Shown here one piece after another: positions 35,622 through 44,798 of a DNA stretch of 64,000 nt. The first letter of the stretch is position 1. Each line of letters begins with the position of its first letter. Made by a program: the position numbers and the translations under genes. The stretch comes from Microcoleus sp. FACHB-61 (GTDB taxonomy: Bacteria; Cyanobacteriota; Cyanobacteriia; Cyanobacteriales; Microcoleaceae), in NCBI GenBank assembly GCA_014695295.1, contig JACJNY010000022.1, positions 62,001 to 126,000 of the forward strand, written 5' to 3'. The notes below the pieces were generated by a model. That model was not told where the DNA came from, ran no database searches, and saw only the letters and a program-made list of their open reading frames with translations.

Positions 35622-38156
35622 GTGGCGATCGACTGCCAAACATTTTATACCCGATGCCTATTTTTAGCGACTGCAACGCTGCTGCTGTGGGCGTCTCCAT
35701 CTGGGCAGATATTTTTCTGTCCTCAAATCTCTCTGGCACAAACCCCAACAGTTCGCGAAACCAACAAATCGAAAGCAGAACAGCTTTATCAAGCAGCTAC
35801 CGAGCAATTAAATAAAGGTCAACTCCGCCCAGCTTTGAAAACATTCGAGCAGGTTTTGGCAACTCTCAGGGAAATGAGCGCTCCGCAAGCAGAAGCAGCA
35901 ACGCTAAACCAAATTGGTTTGGTTTACAACAATCTAGGCGAGTCGCAAAAAGCGCTCAATTACTATCAGCAAGCCCTGACAATTTTTCAACAGCACCAAG
36001 CTCGGAAAGAGCAAGGCACAACCCTGACAAACATAGCAGCAGTTTACCGCAATCTCGGTCAGTATCAAAAAGCTTTGGAATTTTACCAGCAAGCTTTGGC
36101 ACTCCGCCGCGCAGTCCAAGATGCGCTCGGTGAAGCGATAACTCTCAATAACATGGCGGCCGTTTACGACAATCTCGGTCAGTATAAAAAATCTCTGGAA
36201 TTTTACCAGCAAGCTTTGGCAATTTTTGATAAAGTAAAGGACGGTAGAGGTAAAGGAACTACTCTCAATAATATTGGCTTGAATTACAGCAATCAAGGTG
36301 CATATACCGAAGCTTTATCTTACTACAAACAAGCGCTGGAGATTTTGGAAGCAGCGGGCGATCGCATGGGAGTAGGTCGAATTTTAACTAATATCGGTTT
36401 TGCTTACAGCAATGTCGCTGAATATCAAAAAGCTTTGGCATCTTTAGAACAAGCTTTGGCAATTCGGCGGGAAATCGGCGATCGCCCCGGAGAAGCTGTC
36501 ACCCTCGATCGCATGGGAACTGTTCACCGCCAGCAAAAGTCCGATCGAACAGCGCTGCAATTTTACCAGCAAGCTTTAACCATTTTTCGGGAAGTAAATA
36601 ACAGCCCAGGTGCCGGCTATACTCTCAGCAATATCGGCGCAACTTTGTTAAAAAGCGACCGCTTTGAGGAGGCAACAAAGCAATTAATGACCGCAGTGGA
36701 AGTTTGGGAATCCCTGCGGCCGGGATTGACTGACGAAAATAAAGTATCCCTGTTTGAAAAACAAGCTGAAACTTACAGTTTTTTGCAGCAGGCTTTGATT
36801 GCTCAAAACCAAATAGAAGCCGCTTTAGAAATTGCGGAAAGAGGCAGGGCGCGAGCATTTGCCGAGCTGTTGGCTTCTCGAATGGGAACTGAGAATTCAG
36901 AACAATTAGCTGTGCCAAAACCGCCAAATTTAGCGCAAATCAGACGGATAGCTGCGGAGCAAAAAGCGACATTAATTGAATATTCAATTGTTGATGAAAA
37001 ACTTTATGTCTGGGCGATAGCCCCAAGCGGCGATATTGCTTTCCGCCAAATTGATACCAGCAATTTAGATATTTCCCTGGCTGATGTGGCGAGGAATACG
37101 CTAGTAGCTGCTGCTACGGGCAGAACTCGCGGTTCTGCACCGGATGCCCGCGCCGCAGAAAGTGCAAATAATTCGGCAGGGGTTTCAACTCGAAGACTCA
37201 ACCGCCGCCTGCATCAAACTTACAAATTATTGATAGAACCGCTCGCCAATATTTTGCCAAAAAATGAGGGCGACCGGGTAATTTTCATCCCCCAAGGCGT
37301 GCTGTTTTTAATTCCATTTGCAGCTTTACAAGATGCAGCGGGCAATTATATAATAGAAAAACATACTGTCTCAATTGCACCTTCAATTCAAGTATTGGAT
37401 TTAACTCGCCAGCATCGGCAGCGGCTGCGATCGCACCCGAGTTCGCAGTTATTGGTAGTCGGAAATCCGACAATGCCCAGCATTCGATCGATCCCGGAGG
37501 AGGCGCCGACACCTTTGAGTCCTTTGCCCGGGGCCGAACAGGAAGCGATCGCAATTGCGAGAATACTCCAAACGCAAGCTATTGTCGGCAAGGATGCTAC
37601 AGAAAGGGCGATCGTGCAGAAGATGCCGCAAGCGAGAATCATTCATCTAGCGACTCACGGATTGCTCAACGAATTGCAAGATATGGATTTGGGAGTACCG
37701 GGGGCGATCGCGCTTGCACCCGATCGCACCCCCCCAGCCGGGGCAACCACAGGGGGATTGCCCCTACATCAAGGGGGGGCTATGACTTCAACTACCGCCG
37801 ATTCAGGGGGGGGTGCAGGTGACGGTTTGCTGACTTCTGGGGAGATTTTCAACCTGAAGCTGAACGCGGAATTGGTGGTACTGAGCGCTTGCAATACCGG
37901 TAGGGGAACGATTTCGGGAGATGGAGTGCTGGGATTGTCGCGATCGTTTATTGCTGCGGGAGTTTCCAGTATTGTAGTATCGCTGTGGTTTGTGCCCGAC
38001 GCACCGACAGCGGATTTGATGACAGAATTTTACCGTCAATTGCAGCCGAATTCCGATAAAGCGGCAGCGCTGCGGCAGGCAATGTTAGTGACGATGCGAC
38101 GGCACCCTCAACCGAGCGATTGGGCGGCTTTTACCTTGATTGGGGAAGCGGATTAA
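35622..38156 (+). CDS. TPR-CHAT caspase-like protease with an in-frame repeat insertion
   Basis: 844 aa from a GTG start without a clear ribosome-binding site. A signal peptide (LFLATATLLLWASPSGQIFF, then SLAQ) is followed by at least seven kinesin-light-chain-like TPRs of 40 residues (TLNNMAAVYDNLGQYKKSLE and so on, about 55-330). The CHAT domain (about 530-840) has its His in HLATHG (H679) and Cys in LSACNTG (C757). Between them, residues about 701-733 are an insertion rich in Gly/Thr, coded by a palindromic repeat (37740-37764) and G-tracts. It is probably exported. Substrate unknown; TPRs would bind partners. Confidence 0.9.
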   Translation: MAIDCQTFYTRCLFLATATLLLWASPSGQIFFCPQISLAQTPTVRETNKSKAEQLYQAATEQLNKGQLRPALKTFEQVLATLREMSAPQAEAATLNQIGLVYNNLGESQKALNYYQQALTIFQQHQARKEQGTTLTNIAAVYRNLGQYQKALEFYQQALALRRAVQDALGEAITLNNMAAVYDNLGQYKKSLEFYQQALAIFDKVKDGRGKGTTLNNIGLNYSNQGAYTEALSYYKQALEILEAAGDRMGVGRILTNIGFAYSNVAEYQKALASLEQALAIRREIGDRPGEAVTLDRMGTVHRQQKSDRTALQFYQQALTIFREVNNSPGAGYTLSNIGATLLKSDRFEEATKQLMTAVEVWESLRPGLTDENKVSLFEKQAETYSFLQQALIAQNQIEAALEIAERGRARAFAELLASRMGTENSEQLAVPKPPNLAQIRRIAAEQKATLIEYSIVDEKLYVWAIAPSGDIAFRQIDTSNLDISLADVARNTLVAAATGRTRGSAPDARAAESANNSAGVSTRRLNRRLHQTYKLLIEPLANILPKNEGDRVIFIPQGVLFLIPFAALQDAAGNYIIEKHTVSIAPSIQVLDLTRQHRQRLRSHPSSQLLVVGNPTMPSIRSIPEEAPTPLSPLPGAEQEAIAIARILQTQAIVGKDATERAIVQKMPQARIIHLATHGLLNELQDMDLGVPGAIALAPDRTPPAGATTGGLPLHQGGAMTSTTADSGGGAGDGLLTSGEIFNLKLNAELVVLSACNTGRGTISGDGVLGLSRSFIAAGVSSIVVSLWFVPDAPTADLMTEFYRQLQPNSDKAAALRQAMLVTMRRHPQPSDWAAFTLIGEAD
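37740..37764 (+). repeat. Dispersed palindromic repeat inside a CHAT gene
   Basis: GGGGCAA...TTGCCCC around a CCACAGGGGGA loop, a common intergenic hairpin in cyanobacteria, here translated as part of APAGATTGGLPL in the CHAT domain. G-runs continue to about 37815. Confidence 0.75.
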
Positions 38157-38785
38157 TTGCGATCGCGCCTTTCAGCATCCAGCAACAATTCGCACTGTTG
38201 AAACACGTAATTGATAGCGGCAAATAGTCGATTTAGGTCATCAATCAAGTAAGACTGTTTGTTTTTAGTAAAACTATTTGACTTCAGCTTGCCAAACTGC
38301 CATACTCCCCCATTCGAGACAATTCCAAATACTTCTTGCTCTGAGTTTTCATTCAGTCGCTGTGCCGCAATCATTTCAGCCAAACACTGCGCCCATCCAT
38401 TTTCAAAGTTATCTTGTTTCGCTTCTACTAACAGAAAGTAAGGTTGTTCAAAAACGACTTTTCCTAATGAAGAACGTTTAGCTAAAATATATTCAGGAAA
38501 TCCCGAAAGATATTGGTCGTAGGTGAGAGATTGATGGCTCCACAAAACAAACCCGCTATAATAGCGCTTCCAAACTTCTTTGAGCACTGGGTAAATTAAA
38601 TTTTCGCAAATTGCAAATTCCGAATTATCAACAACTCCTTCTCGCATTGTAAATTCTAAATCTTCTCGAAAATAGTCAGAGACATGAAACTCTGTTTCTA
38701 CTATAAAATTAGATTCGGTGTAGGTAATTTGAAATTCTTTGAGGACTGAACCGACTGTTTTGTAAGCGCTGAAAGGCATAATCAC
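38153..38785 (-). CDS. Conserved cyanobacterial protein with a PD-(D/E)XK-like core
   Basis: 210 aa. The segment VVFEQPYFLLVEAKQDNFEN carries an ExK pair on a strand, followed by GWAQCLAEMIAAQRLNE, the helix typical of this cyanobacterial family of nuclease-fold proteins. A close relative, decayed, is at 26449. The preceding Asp usual in the fold is not clear (SGFPEYILAKRS), so activity is uncertain. The stop overlaps the end of the convergent CHAT gene by four bases. It lies on the same strand as the CRISPR operon and 120 bases beyond it, but a link is unproven. Confidence 0.6.
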   Translation of the reverse strand: MIMPFSAYKTVGSVLKEFQITYTESNFIVETEFHVSDYFREDLEFTMREGVVDNSEFAICENLIYPVLKEVWKRYYSGFVLWSHQSLTYDQYLSGFPEYILAKRSSLGKVVFEQPYFLLVEAKQDNFENGWAQCLAEMIAAQRLNENSEQEVFGIVSNGGVWQFGKLKSNSFTKNKQSYLIDDLNRLFAAINYVFQQCELLLDAERRDRN

Positions 38786-38905
38786 TTACCAAGTTTAGGT
38801 TGCGTATTTTATTGAGTTGATTTTAGCATGGGGAAAGGAGATGGGGGAGTGGGAAGGGCGATCGGTTTGACAAAAATTTCTTCTCTAGTCTATTTCTTCT
38901 CTAGT

Positions 38906-40171
38906 CTATTTATCTGGCAATAGTTCCTCACTAATTGTCTTGAATTTAGGAGATAGTGATAGAACTTTTTTCTTAATACTACCAGCAGTTTGAGGTTGAT
39001 TATTCATGCCACAATGAGCAATATCATTACGCAACTCTGCCATTTGACTCCAGACACTAGCAAGTTCATTTGCTTGTGGCAAAGCTGCAAACTTTTCATT
39101 GCAACGGCTATCAAGAGGAGGGCGAGGATGAGGTCTATTCTGTTCAACTGCATTATTTAGAGCAGCTTCTACATACTTGCGACCTCTTGAATAATCGAAC
39201 ATGGGTTCACCAAATCGCAGCGCTAAGATAGAAACTAACCACTCACGTGCTAAAGTGACGGCTTGTACTAATTGATCTCGGTCAATGTACCATTGAATCA
39301 TCTGCAATTGTAGCCGCAGATTCTGACTCAATGCTGCTTCATCTTTAGGATTTTCGAGAGCAAATTGTCCGTACTGTTGAACTACCTTATCTGATAAAAG
39401 TGAAAATGGTTTTGCTCTATCGGCAAAACTCGGTGCAGCTTTTTGGAGAATTTCTTCTAACTTAGTAGCAGATTGCATCGTCTCAATAGGTCTAGTTACA
39501 CTTAAAGCTAGAGAGATATTCTCAATTGCTTCAACCGAATTCTTAAGATTGTCTCTAATTTGTCTGCTAGATGGAATCTCGCTTAATTCAAAAGTTGAGG
39601 GGATAGCACTTTTAAGTAAATTAGCGAGTTCTCGTCCGTCTCCTATTTTGACAAATTGATTAGTGGCTGTAATCCAATCAATCATTGACACAAATTCAGA
39701 TAGGTCAATGACAGGCGCTGGTACGTTATTTTTGCTGTCGCTTAACTCAGGAGCACCATAGTAAATAGCTGCAATTGTTACGTTTTTAGCCGCTTTGAGG
39801 TAAGCAGCGAATAAAAAGACGAGAAAAGGGAGCGATCGGAGTCCGTGAGTAATATCAAAAATTACGCAATCGTCTTCATCAACATATTGAGTGATGATTT
39901 TAAAAGTTTCCCACATTTCCTCCGTAGTTCTACCAGTTGGGATATCAATCGGCTTGATACGCGCATCTCCTAGTGCTTCTAATAGAGGCCAAGTAGTTGC
40001 TTTTGCTTCTTCTGTGACGCACACTAACATAGTGTCATATTCACAAAACTGGTGCAGTGCTTCAGCAAATACTTGACCCTTGTAGGTGCGATTGCTATGG
40101 CTGTAAATAGTTTCTCTTGGATATTTACCTAAAAATGTAATGATTTTTGTAATGATTTTTGTTTGACTCAT
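38906..40171 (-). CDS. CARF-HEPN ribonuclease, Csx1/Csm6-like (TM1812/Csx2 type)
   Basis: 421 aa. The N-terminal Rossmann-like CARF domain has the family motif VIFDITHGLRSLPFLVFLF (about 103-121) and IYYGAPELSD. The C-terminal HEPN domain has the catalytic RxxxxH as RNDIAH (R381 to H386). CARF domains bind cyclic oligoadenylate made by Cas10, which turns on non-specific RNA cleavage by HEPN. It is last in the operon, 11 bases after cas6, so expression is coupled to the effector. Csx3 at the other end should remove the signal. The cyclic ligand size cannot be read, but cA4 is favoured by the presence of Csx3. Confidence 0.88.
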   Translation of the reverse strand: MSQTKIITKIITFLGKYPRETIYSHSNRTYKGQVFAEALHQFCEYDTMLVCVTEEAKATTWPLLEALGDARIKPIDIPTGRTTEEMWETFKIITQYVDEDDCVIFDITHGLRSLPFLVFLFAAYLKAAKNVTIAAIYYGAPELSDSKNNVPAPVIDLSEFVSMIDWITATNQFVKIGDGRELANLLKSAIPSTFELSEIPSSRQIRDNLKNSVEAIENISLALSVTRPIETMQSATKLEEILQKAAPSFADRAKPFSLLSDKVVQQYGQFALENPKDEAALSQNLRLQLQMIQWYIDRDQLVQAVTLAREWLVSILALRFGEPMFDYSRGRKYVEAALNNAVEQNRPHPRPPLDSRCNEKFAALPQANELASVWSQMAELRNDIAHCGMNNQPQTAGSIKKKVLSLSPKFKTISEELLPDK

Positions 40172-40182
40172 TGCTAATCTCC

Positions 40183-40947
40183 TTAATCTAGTTTAACCTT
40201 GGTTTGACCCATTCCCAAACGGGTTTTAATTCCCGTACCCGCATACTGACTGTATTGAACCAGCAAATTAGCAACATTAGCCAGCAAGGAATCAGTGCGG
40301 TAAGGAATTTGCAGCGTTACTTGGCCAACAAACCCGTTTACATATCCTCTCGGCAACTGCTGCGATCGCGTTTGAATCTTGTGGTGTTTTAATAAAACAG
40401 CCTGACTCAAATAAGCGAGTAATTCATCACTCCCCAAATAAACAGGAGCAAAGTGATTCCACCTTTCTAACCAACTGCGAAACATCTGATTGGGAACCGG
40501 TAAAGCTAAGTGCGCCGAACCTTGTGCGAAAGCAGTCGGAGTTGTAAATTTAAGGTCGAAGCGGCGGACGGGTTCTGGTTCATTGGCTACAAGTTCTGTG
40601 TAAAGTTGTTCGTAGCTGGTGATTTCATCTTCTCGATTAATTATATCAAATTTAGCCCCGAGAAATTCGAGAGATGCTGAGAGATTCAAGGAGGCGATCG
40701 CTTTTGCAGCATTTTCCTGCAGGCCAGACAAAGACAAGGTATAAAACTCATCTGGTGTAAACGTCTGAAAATCTTTTGAAACTTGGTAGAAACCCTGAAT
40801 TCCTGAAAAACTTACAGAAGGTACGGTCTCACTCCCGACTTCTAATCCTAATCGGCGATGCAACTCCTTCACCAATTCTAAATGGTAAGCGCGCGGCAAA
40901 AGAGCGGGTTCGGATACAGTTAATGTCCAGGTAGAACGAATTAGCAT
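40183..40947 (-). CDS. cas6: CRISPR pre-crRNA processing endoribonuclease Cas6
   Basis: 254 aa. RAMP fold with the C-terminal glycine-rich loop YAGTGIKTRLGMGQTKV. FVGQVTLQIP and the N-terminal LVKELHRRLGLEV also suit Cas6. It cuts CRISPR repeats to make crRNAs for the Csm complex. Its start overlaps the csm5 stop by seven bases. No array lies in the window, so its substrate repeats are elsewhere in the genome. Confidence 0.88.
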   Translation of the reverse strand: MLIRSTWTLTVSEPALLPRAYHLELVKELHRRLGLEVGSETVPSVSFSGIQGFYQVSKDFQTFTPDEFYTLSLSGLQENAAKAIASLNLSASLEFLGAKFDIINREDEITSYEQLYTELVANEPEPVRRFDLKFTTPTAFAQGSAHLALPVPNQMFRSWLERWNHFAPVYLGSDELLAYLSQAVLLKHHKIQTRSQQLPRGYVNGFVGQVTLQIPYRTDSLLANVANLLVQYSQYAGTGIKTRLGMGQTKVKLD

Positions 40948-42227
40948 GGCTTAAACTTTACCCATCCAGGTACATATTTGATATCGCCCTTATGATCTAC
41001 AACAGTCCGCCGCGATTTTGGTGCTTCAAAACCCGGTGCTTTGATTCCGCAAGTATCACGGATTTCTTCTATCAATTTCTCATCAAGACATAAACTAACC
41101 GTAGTTCCCAACATTCCGCTTGCCCAACCAATCCTTAAGCTATAAGGGCACTCAGTCGGTTCGTATAGTTCCTGAATATAGCTGAAATTTAAGTCTTTAC
41201 CTTGAGAGCGATTATTTTTGATATCCTCCCAATAATCATGTTCAGCATCCCATTGCTCTTGAGCGAAATCTCGACAAATTTTCAGCAGTTCGTCCAGATT
41301 TTTAAACGGTATTTTCATCCCTTCGCTGTGACTGAACCATTGTAGCATTTCCGTATCCAGACTCAGGGTGAATTCAGTCTGTACGTTGCGAACCATTTCG
41401 GCATAAATGGAAGCGCGATATTTGGCTTTATAATCTGGGAAGCGGCTGGAGACAATAACTTCAGCAACTATAGGTAAGTTGAAAAATACATTTTTTCCTT
41501 GCTTAGTAACTTTTTTGACTTCTAGCAAAGGCTGAGAATCGGTGACTTTAATGGCTCGCATGAAGTCCGTGTTAGGCCCAATTTTGCTTTTGACCCATCG
41601 CCCTTGATATGATAGAGCAAAATCAGTGAATAAACTATCCATGAATAGTTCATCATCTAAAAATTTTTGTTTGTGTTTATTTGCGACTTCCCCTCTACCA
41701 AGTTTTTCTCGTAATTGGATTTCTATGACACTAAGGCTGGCAGATTCTGGGAGTTGATATTTGTTTTCATGTTTGAGGAGGTGGTAGGCGATCGCAGTTC
41801 TAATTGCCCCTTTAATCGACGAACCGGGAATATACAATTGTCCCATGCCGTTGCGAATCATCGGACGCAAATCTGTCACCGGATTTTCAGTCCATTTATG
41901 ACTGACGGCAATTTCAGGAAAAATGCGATCGCCATCTTCACCTGTAGCATTCCACCATTGATCGCCCAAGACATCTTCAAGCAATTTAGTAATATTTTTG
42001 CGCTCTTCAATAGTACGAATATAATCGTCCAATCGACCCCCTTGATACAGCACTTTTGCTAAAGCTTCCCGATCTGGGAGATAAACCCTTTTAGATGTCT
42101 GGACATATTCAAAAGGATTCAAGCGCGAGACTTCTGAGCCGATATGTAAAATAGGACTTGTTAGCTGAATCCGCTTTGATTCGGAAGCTTCAGGTTTTTT
42201 GATGGCAAGGTGAGAAGTAGCAGTCAT
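40941..42227 (-). CDS. csm5: Type III-A RAMP protein Csm5
   Basis: 428 aa. N-terminal TSPILHIGSEVSRLNPFEYV, YIPGSSIKGAIRTAIAYHLL (the RAMP 'GSSIKG' turn), a second-half GWASGMLGTTVSL and a basic tail ending VPGWVKFKP are characteristic. Csm5 caps the Csm3 backbone at the crRNA 3' end and helps crRNA trimming. It is 5 bases after csm4 and overlaps cas6. Confidence 0.9.
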   Translation of the reverse strand: MTATSHLAIKKPEASESKRIQLTSPILHIGSEVSRLNPFEYVQTSKRVYLPDREALAKVLYQGGRLDDYIRTIEERKNITKLLEDVLGDQWWNATGEDGDRIFPEIAVSHKWTENPVTDLRPMIRNGMGQLYIPGSSIKGAIRTAIAYHLLKHENKYQLPESASLSVIEIQLREKLGRGEVANKHKQKFLDDELFMDSLFTDFALSYQGRWVKSKIGPNTDFMRAIKVTDSQPLLEVKKVTKQGKNVFFNLPIVAEVIVSSRFPDYKAKYRASIYAEMVRNVQTEFTLSLDTEMLQWFSHSEGMKIPFKNLDELLKICRDFAQEQWDAEHDYWEDIKNNRSQGKDLNFSYIQELYEPTECPYSLRIGWASGMLGTTVSLCLDEKLIEEIRDTCGIKAPGFEAPKSRRTVVDHKGDIKYVPGWVKFKPC

Positions 42228-42232
42228 GATAT

Positions 42233-43300
42233 TTATTCACTCTTGACTTTGATAGGAAGACTCAAACTAATGCCGCTGCGATAAATTGGATGATTCGTAA
42301 ATCCTAACGGGGTTACATCAGCTAGTTTGCCGATAGGTTCAGAGGAAAAAACAGAACCTTCAGCAAACATTCTAATTGACTTGCGACGTAACTGATACCC
42401 AGAAGGAGAAGAGGATACCCAACCGCCTCTTTCTATAATTTCATAACTGGCCTTTTCATCTGCGATCACCTCGTGCAGTTTTTGTTCGTCATTTGTCCAA
42501 AACAAACTCAAAAGAGTGTAGTAACTGTTGTCTTTAAAATCTACTACTTGTTGCCAAGTCGGACATAAAGAATCCCACTTAGCTTTAAACTGTCCGCTTC
42601 CGCTAGAACGTTCCCCACCTAAACCTTCATCTCCCAGCCACTTCAAGACAGCTTGTAGGTCATGTTCCAAGGTTTTATTGACGCAGGGAAAGTGGATGAG
42701 AAAATATAAGCCTGAATGGGCTTGGCTATCTTGTTGAAATTGTACGATGCCTGTGTGATAAAAGTTAGTTGCTCTAGTTACTCTGTCTATCGCGACTTTG
42801 GGCAGCGGTCTCTTTTTGTAACAGGTTCCGTAAGCAAATGCTCTCGCTTGATTTAAGTTTCCCTGACTTTTGCCATCATTAGTATAAGTAATGAGTTCGT
42901 CGCTATCTGCAAACCCTTCGCCCTGATACCACCGCTGCCAAATTTCCAAAGGCAAGTAATTGAGTTTTTTCTTGTAAGTCTTAAAAAAATTCAAATCGTC
43001 ATCTGGGTAATTCCAGGGAAATCGGAGCGGTTTCGGCAAATAGTAGGTAATTTTATCTGCTACTTGCTGATAGATAAAAGTAGAACTGATGCAAAATGGT
43101 GGCGGGTTTTCCCGAGCGCAAAACTGTTGCAACAATTCGGAAACTGCCTGAGATCCAAACATTCGAGCATACACCGCAATCAACGCACTAAATAGCGTAT
43201 CCGATCGCACTCGTTCGCTAGTTTCCTCAATCCCAATACCTAATTCTCCGAAGTGTGCAGTCCCTAAAAATTGTAGTCGCACAAGTTTCCAGACGCTCAT
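42233..43300 (-). CDS. csm4: Type III-A RAMP protein Csm4
   Basis: 355 aa. MSVWKLVRLQFLGTAHFGEL, ERVRSDTLFSALIAVYARM and GDEGLGGERSSGSGQF (glycine-rich loop) identify Csm4, which holds the 5' tag of the crRNA and contacts Cas10. Its ATG overlaps the csm3 stop by four bases (ATGA), showing translational coupling. Confidence 0.9.
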   Translation of the reverse strand: MSVWKLVRLQFLGTAHFGELGIGIEETSERVRSDTLFSALIAVYARMFGSQAVSELLQQFCARENPPPFCISSTFIYQQVADKITYYLPKPLRFPWNYPDDDLNFFKTYKKKLNYLPLEIWQRWYQGEGFADSDELITYTNDGKSQGNLNQARAFAYGTCYKKRPLPKVAIDRVTRATNFYHTGIVQFQQDSQAHSGLYFLIHFPCVNKTLEHDLQAVLKWLGDEGLGGERSSGSGQFKAKWDSLCPTWQQVVDFKDNSYYTLLSLFWTNDEQKLHEVIADEKASYEIIERGGWVSSSPSGYQLRRKSIRMFAEGSVFSSEPIGKLADVTPLGFTNHPIYRSGISLSLPIKVKSE

Positions 43301-44292
43301 TTTGTTTCTCCGGTCAATTTTTTTTGTTGAATCCTGTCACTCAACGTGCCAAAGTTTTTGAGAAGTGCTGATGTATCATCTGGTTCCAGGATGGGAGCTC
43401 GAAAGTCAACACCATCTTCTGTTATCCGCCGATATTGCTCCAAGTCGCGCCAGAAACACTTAAAGTTTTCAAACCGGACTTTTCCGTAACCCCGCGATCC
43501 GTGTCCCCCCAAAGCATCATCTTCGAGGAGGGAAAGCCCGATCGCGATATTCTGCAAATCCTCTATAGCTTGAGTGACATTATCCGCGCGATCGCCATCA
43601 GCTTCGACAGTATAAACTAACTCAAACTTGAATTTTGCACCTCTGGGAACTCGTTCGACTTGGCGGGGATTGGCAGCAGCAGTTACGCGATCAATACCGT
43701 TCTCAAATTTCCACTCAGTCATGTAAAGTCCGGTGTCTACTCGCTTAAGTTGCTCGGCAGATTCAGAGATGAGATGACAATCGCGTACAATTAACCGTGC
43801 CGGAGAATTGCGACCTTTTTTCACCAGGCTGTGTACCACACCATTTATAGGGCGAGTAACAAAACTACCGTTGCTTTCTACTCGCTCCAAACCTTCGGCT
43901 TGTGCCCGTGAAGTTTCAACCCAAAAATTAGAGCCGCCAGTAGAGCCAAACAACCGACTAATAGGACAAGTCAGCGCACCTTGATAACAAATCGGCTGTT
44001 GGTTAATTTCACTGTATCCATCCACCAGATCGTCGCTTTCATAACGATAAGTATTGCTCCCTCCAGCTCGATTCAAAGGTTTATTGTGAAACCGCTCCAA
44101 AATAGAGCGCAATTTGCCTTTAATTGAAGAACCGGGAAGGTATGGAAACTGGGTAATAGGGTCACGGACAACGGCTTTATCTAGACCGCCGATGTCGAGT
44201 TTTTCTCCACCACCCCCAATGTGCATTCCTGTCTCTAATAGCAAGGTGCTTTCTAGACGAAATTTACCGAGTAGTTGTTTGTGTTGCAGCAT
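43297..44292 (-). CDS. csm3: Type III-A backbone ribonuclease Csm3
   Basis: 331 aa. The RAMP motifs HIGGGGEKLDIGGLDKAVVR, YLPGSSIKGKLRSILE and GGHGSRGYGKVRF are clear. Asp38 in GGLD aligns with the catalytic Asp33 of Streptococcus thermophilus Csm3, so target RNA cleavage at 6-nt intervals should be intact. It is 2 bases after csm2. Longer than typical Csm3 (about 220 residues) owing to extra sequence in the middle (residues about 70-130). Confidence 0.92.
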   Translation of the reverse strand: MLQHKQLLGKFRLESTLLLETGMHIGGGGEKLDIGGLDKAVVRDPITQFPYLPGSSIKGKLRSILERFHNKPLNRAGGSNTYRYESDDLVDGYSEINQQPICYQGALTCPISRLFGSTGGSNFWVETSRAQAEGLERVESNGSFVTRPINGVVHSLVKKGRNSPARLIVRDCHLISESAEQLKRVDTGLYMTEWKFENGIDRVTAAANPRQVERVPRGAKFKFELVYTVEADGDRADNVTQAIEDLQNIAIGLSLLEDDALGGHGSRGYGKVRFENFKCFWRDLEQYRRITEDGVDFRAPILEPDDTSALLKNFGTLSDRIQQKKLTGETK

Positions 44293-44294
44293 GA

Positions 44295-44798
44295 TTAATT
44301 ATCTTTTCCTCCGGCAGCTTTATGATAAGCAATGATAGATTCAATCAATTGAACTAGGCGATAGAAATCTGGTGAGTCTTTAACTTTGTCGATCGCTTCT
44401 GAAATCACGTCGCTCAGTGGTTTCACAGGATTGCTGCGACGATCTTGTTGCCGAACCGCAGCATAAGCTAACTTTGGCTTTAGTAGAAACAGCTCATCCT
44501 CAATGACAGAAAAACTCTCTTTTTTATCTTGAGCAAGTTTGACTTTGAGACGCTTAACAGCATCCAAAAACTTGCGAATTTGGTTAGTTTTTAATTCTTG
44601 CTCCTTGAGATATGTCCCTAGTAACTCTGCCTCCTTAACCAGTTGGCGAATTTCGTAATTTCGCAACTGTCCATCCTTTAAACTGCGGATAGTTTGAATC
44701 ATTTGTTGGTCAGCACTCAAATCAGTTTGATTTCTGAGTTGCCCCTGAATCGCTCTCTGTTCCTGTCTGGTGTTGGGTCTATTAGCTGGATTTGTCAT
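44295..44798 (-). CDS. csm2: Type III-A small subunit Csm2
   Basis: 167 aa from the ATG at 44798 (MTNPANRPNTRQ); a start at 44858 would overlap cas10 by 77 bases and is less likely. All-helical, charged, with DGQLRNYEIRQLVKEAELLG, KTNQIRKFLDAVKRLK and LKPKLAYAAVRQ typical of Csm2, which forms the inner filament facing the crRNA-target duplex. Overlaps the cas10 stop by 17 bases. Confidence 0.85.
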   Translation of the reverse strand: MTNPANRPNTRQEQRAIQGQLRNQTDLSADQQMIQTIRSLKDGQLRNYEIRQLVKEAELLGTYLKEQELKTNQIRKFLDAVKRLKVKLAQDKKESFSVIEDELFLLKPKLAYAAVRQQDRRSNPVKPLSDVISEAIDKVKDSPDFYRLVQLIESIIAYHKAAGGKDN

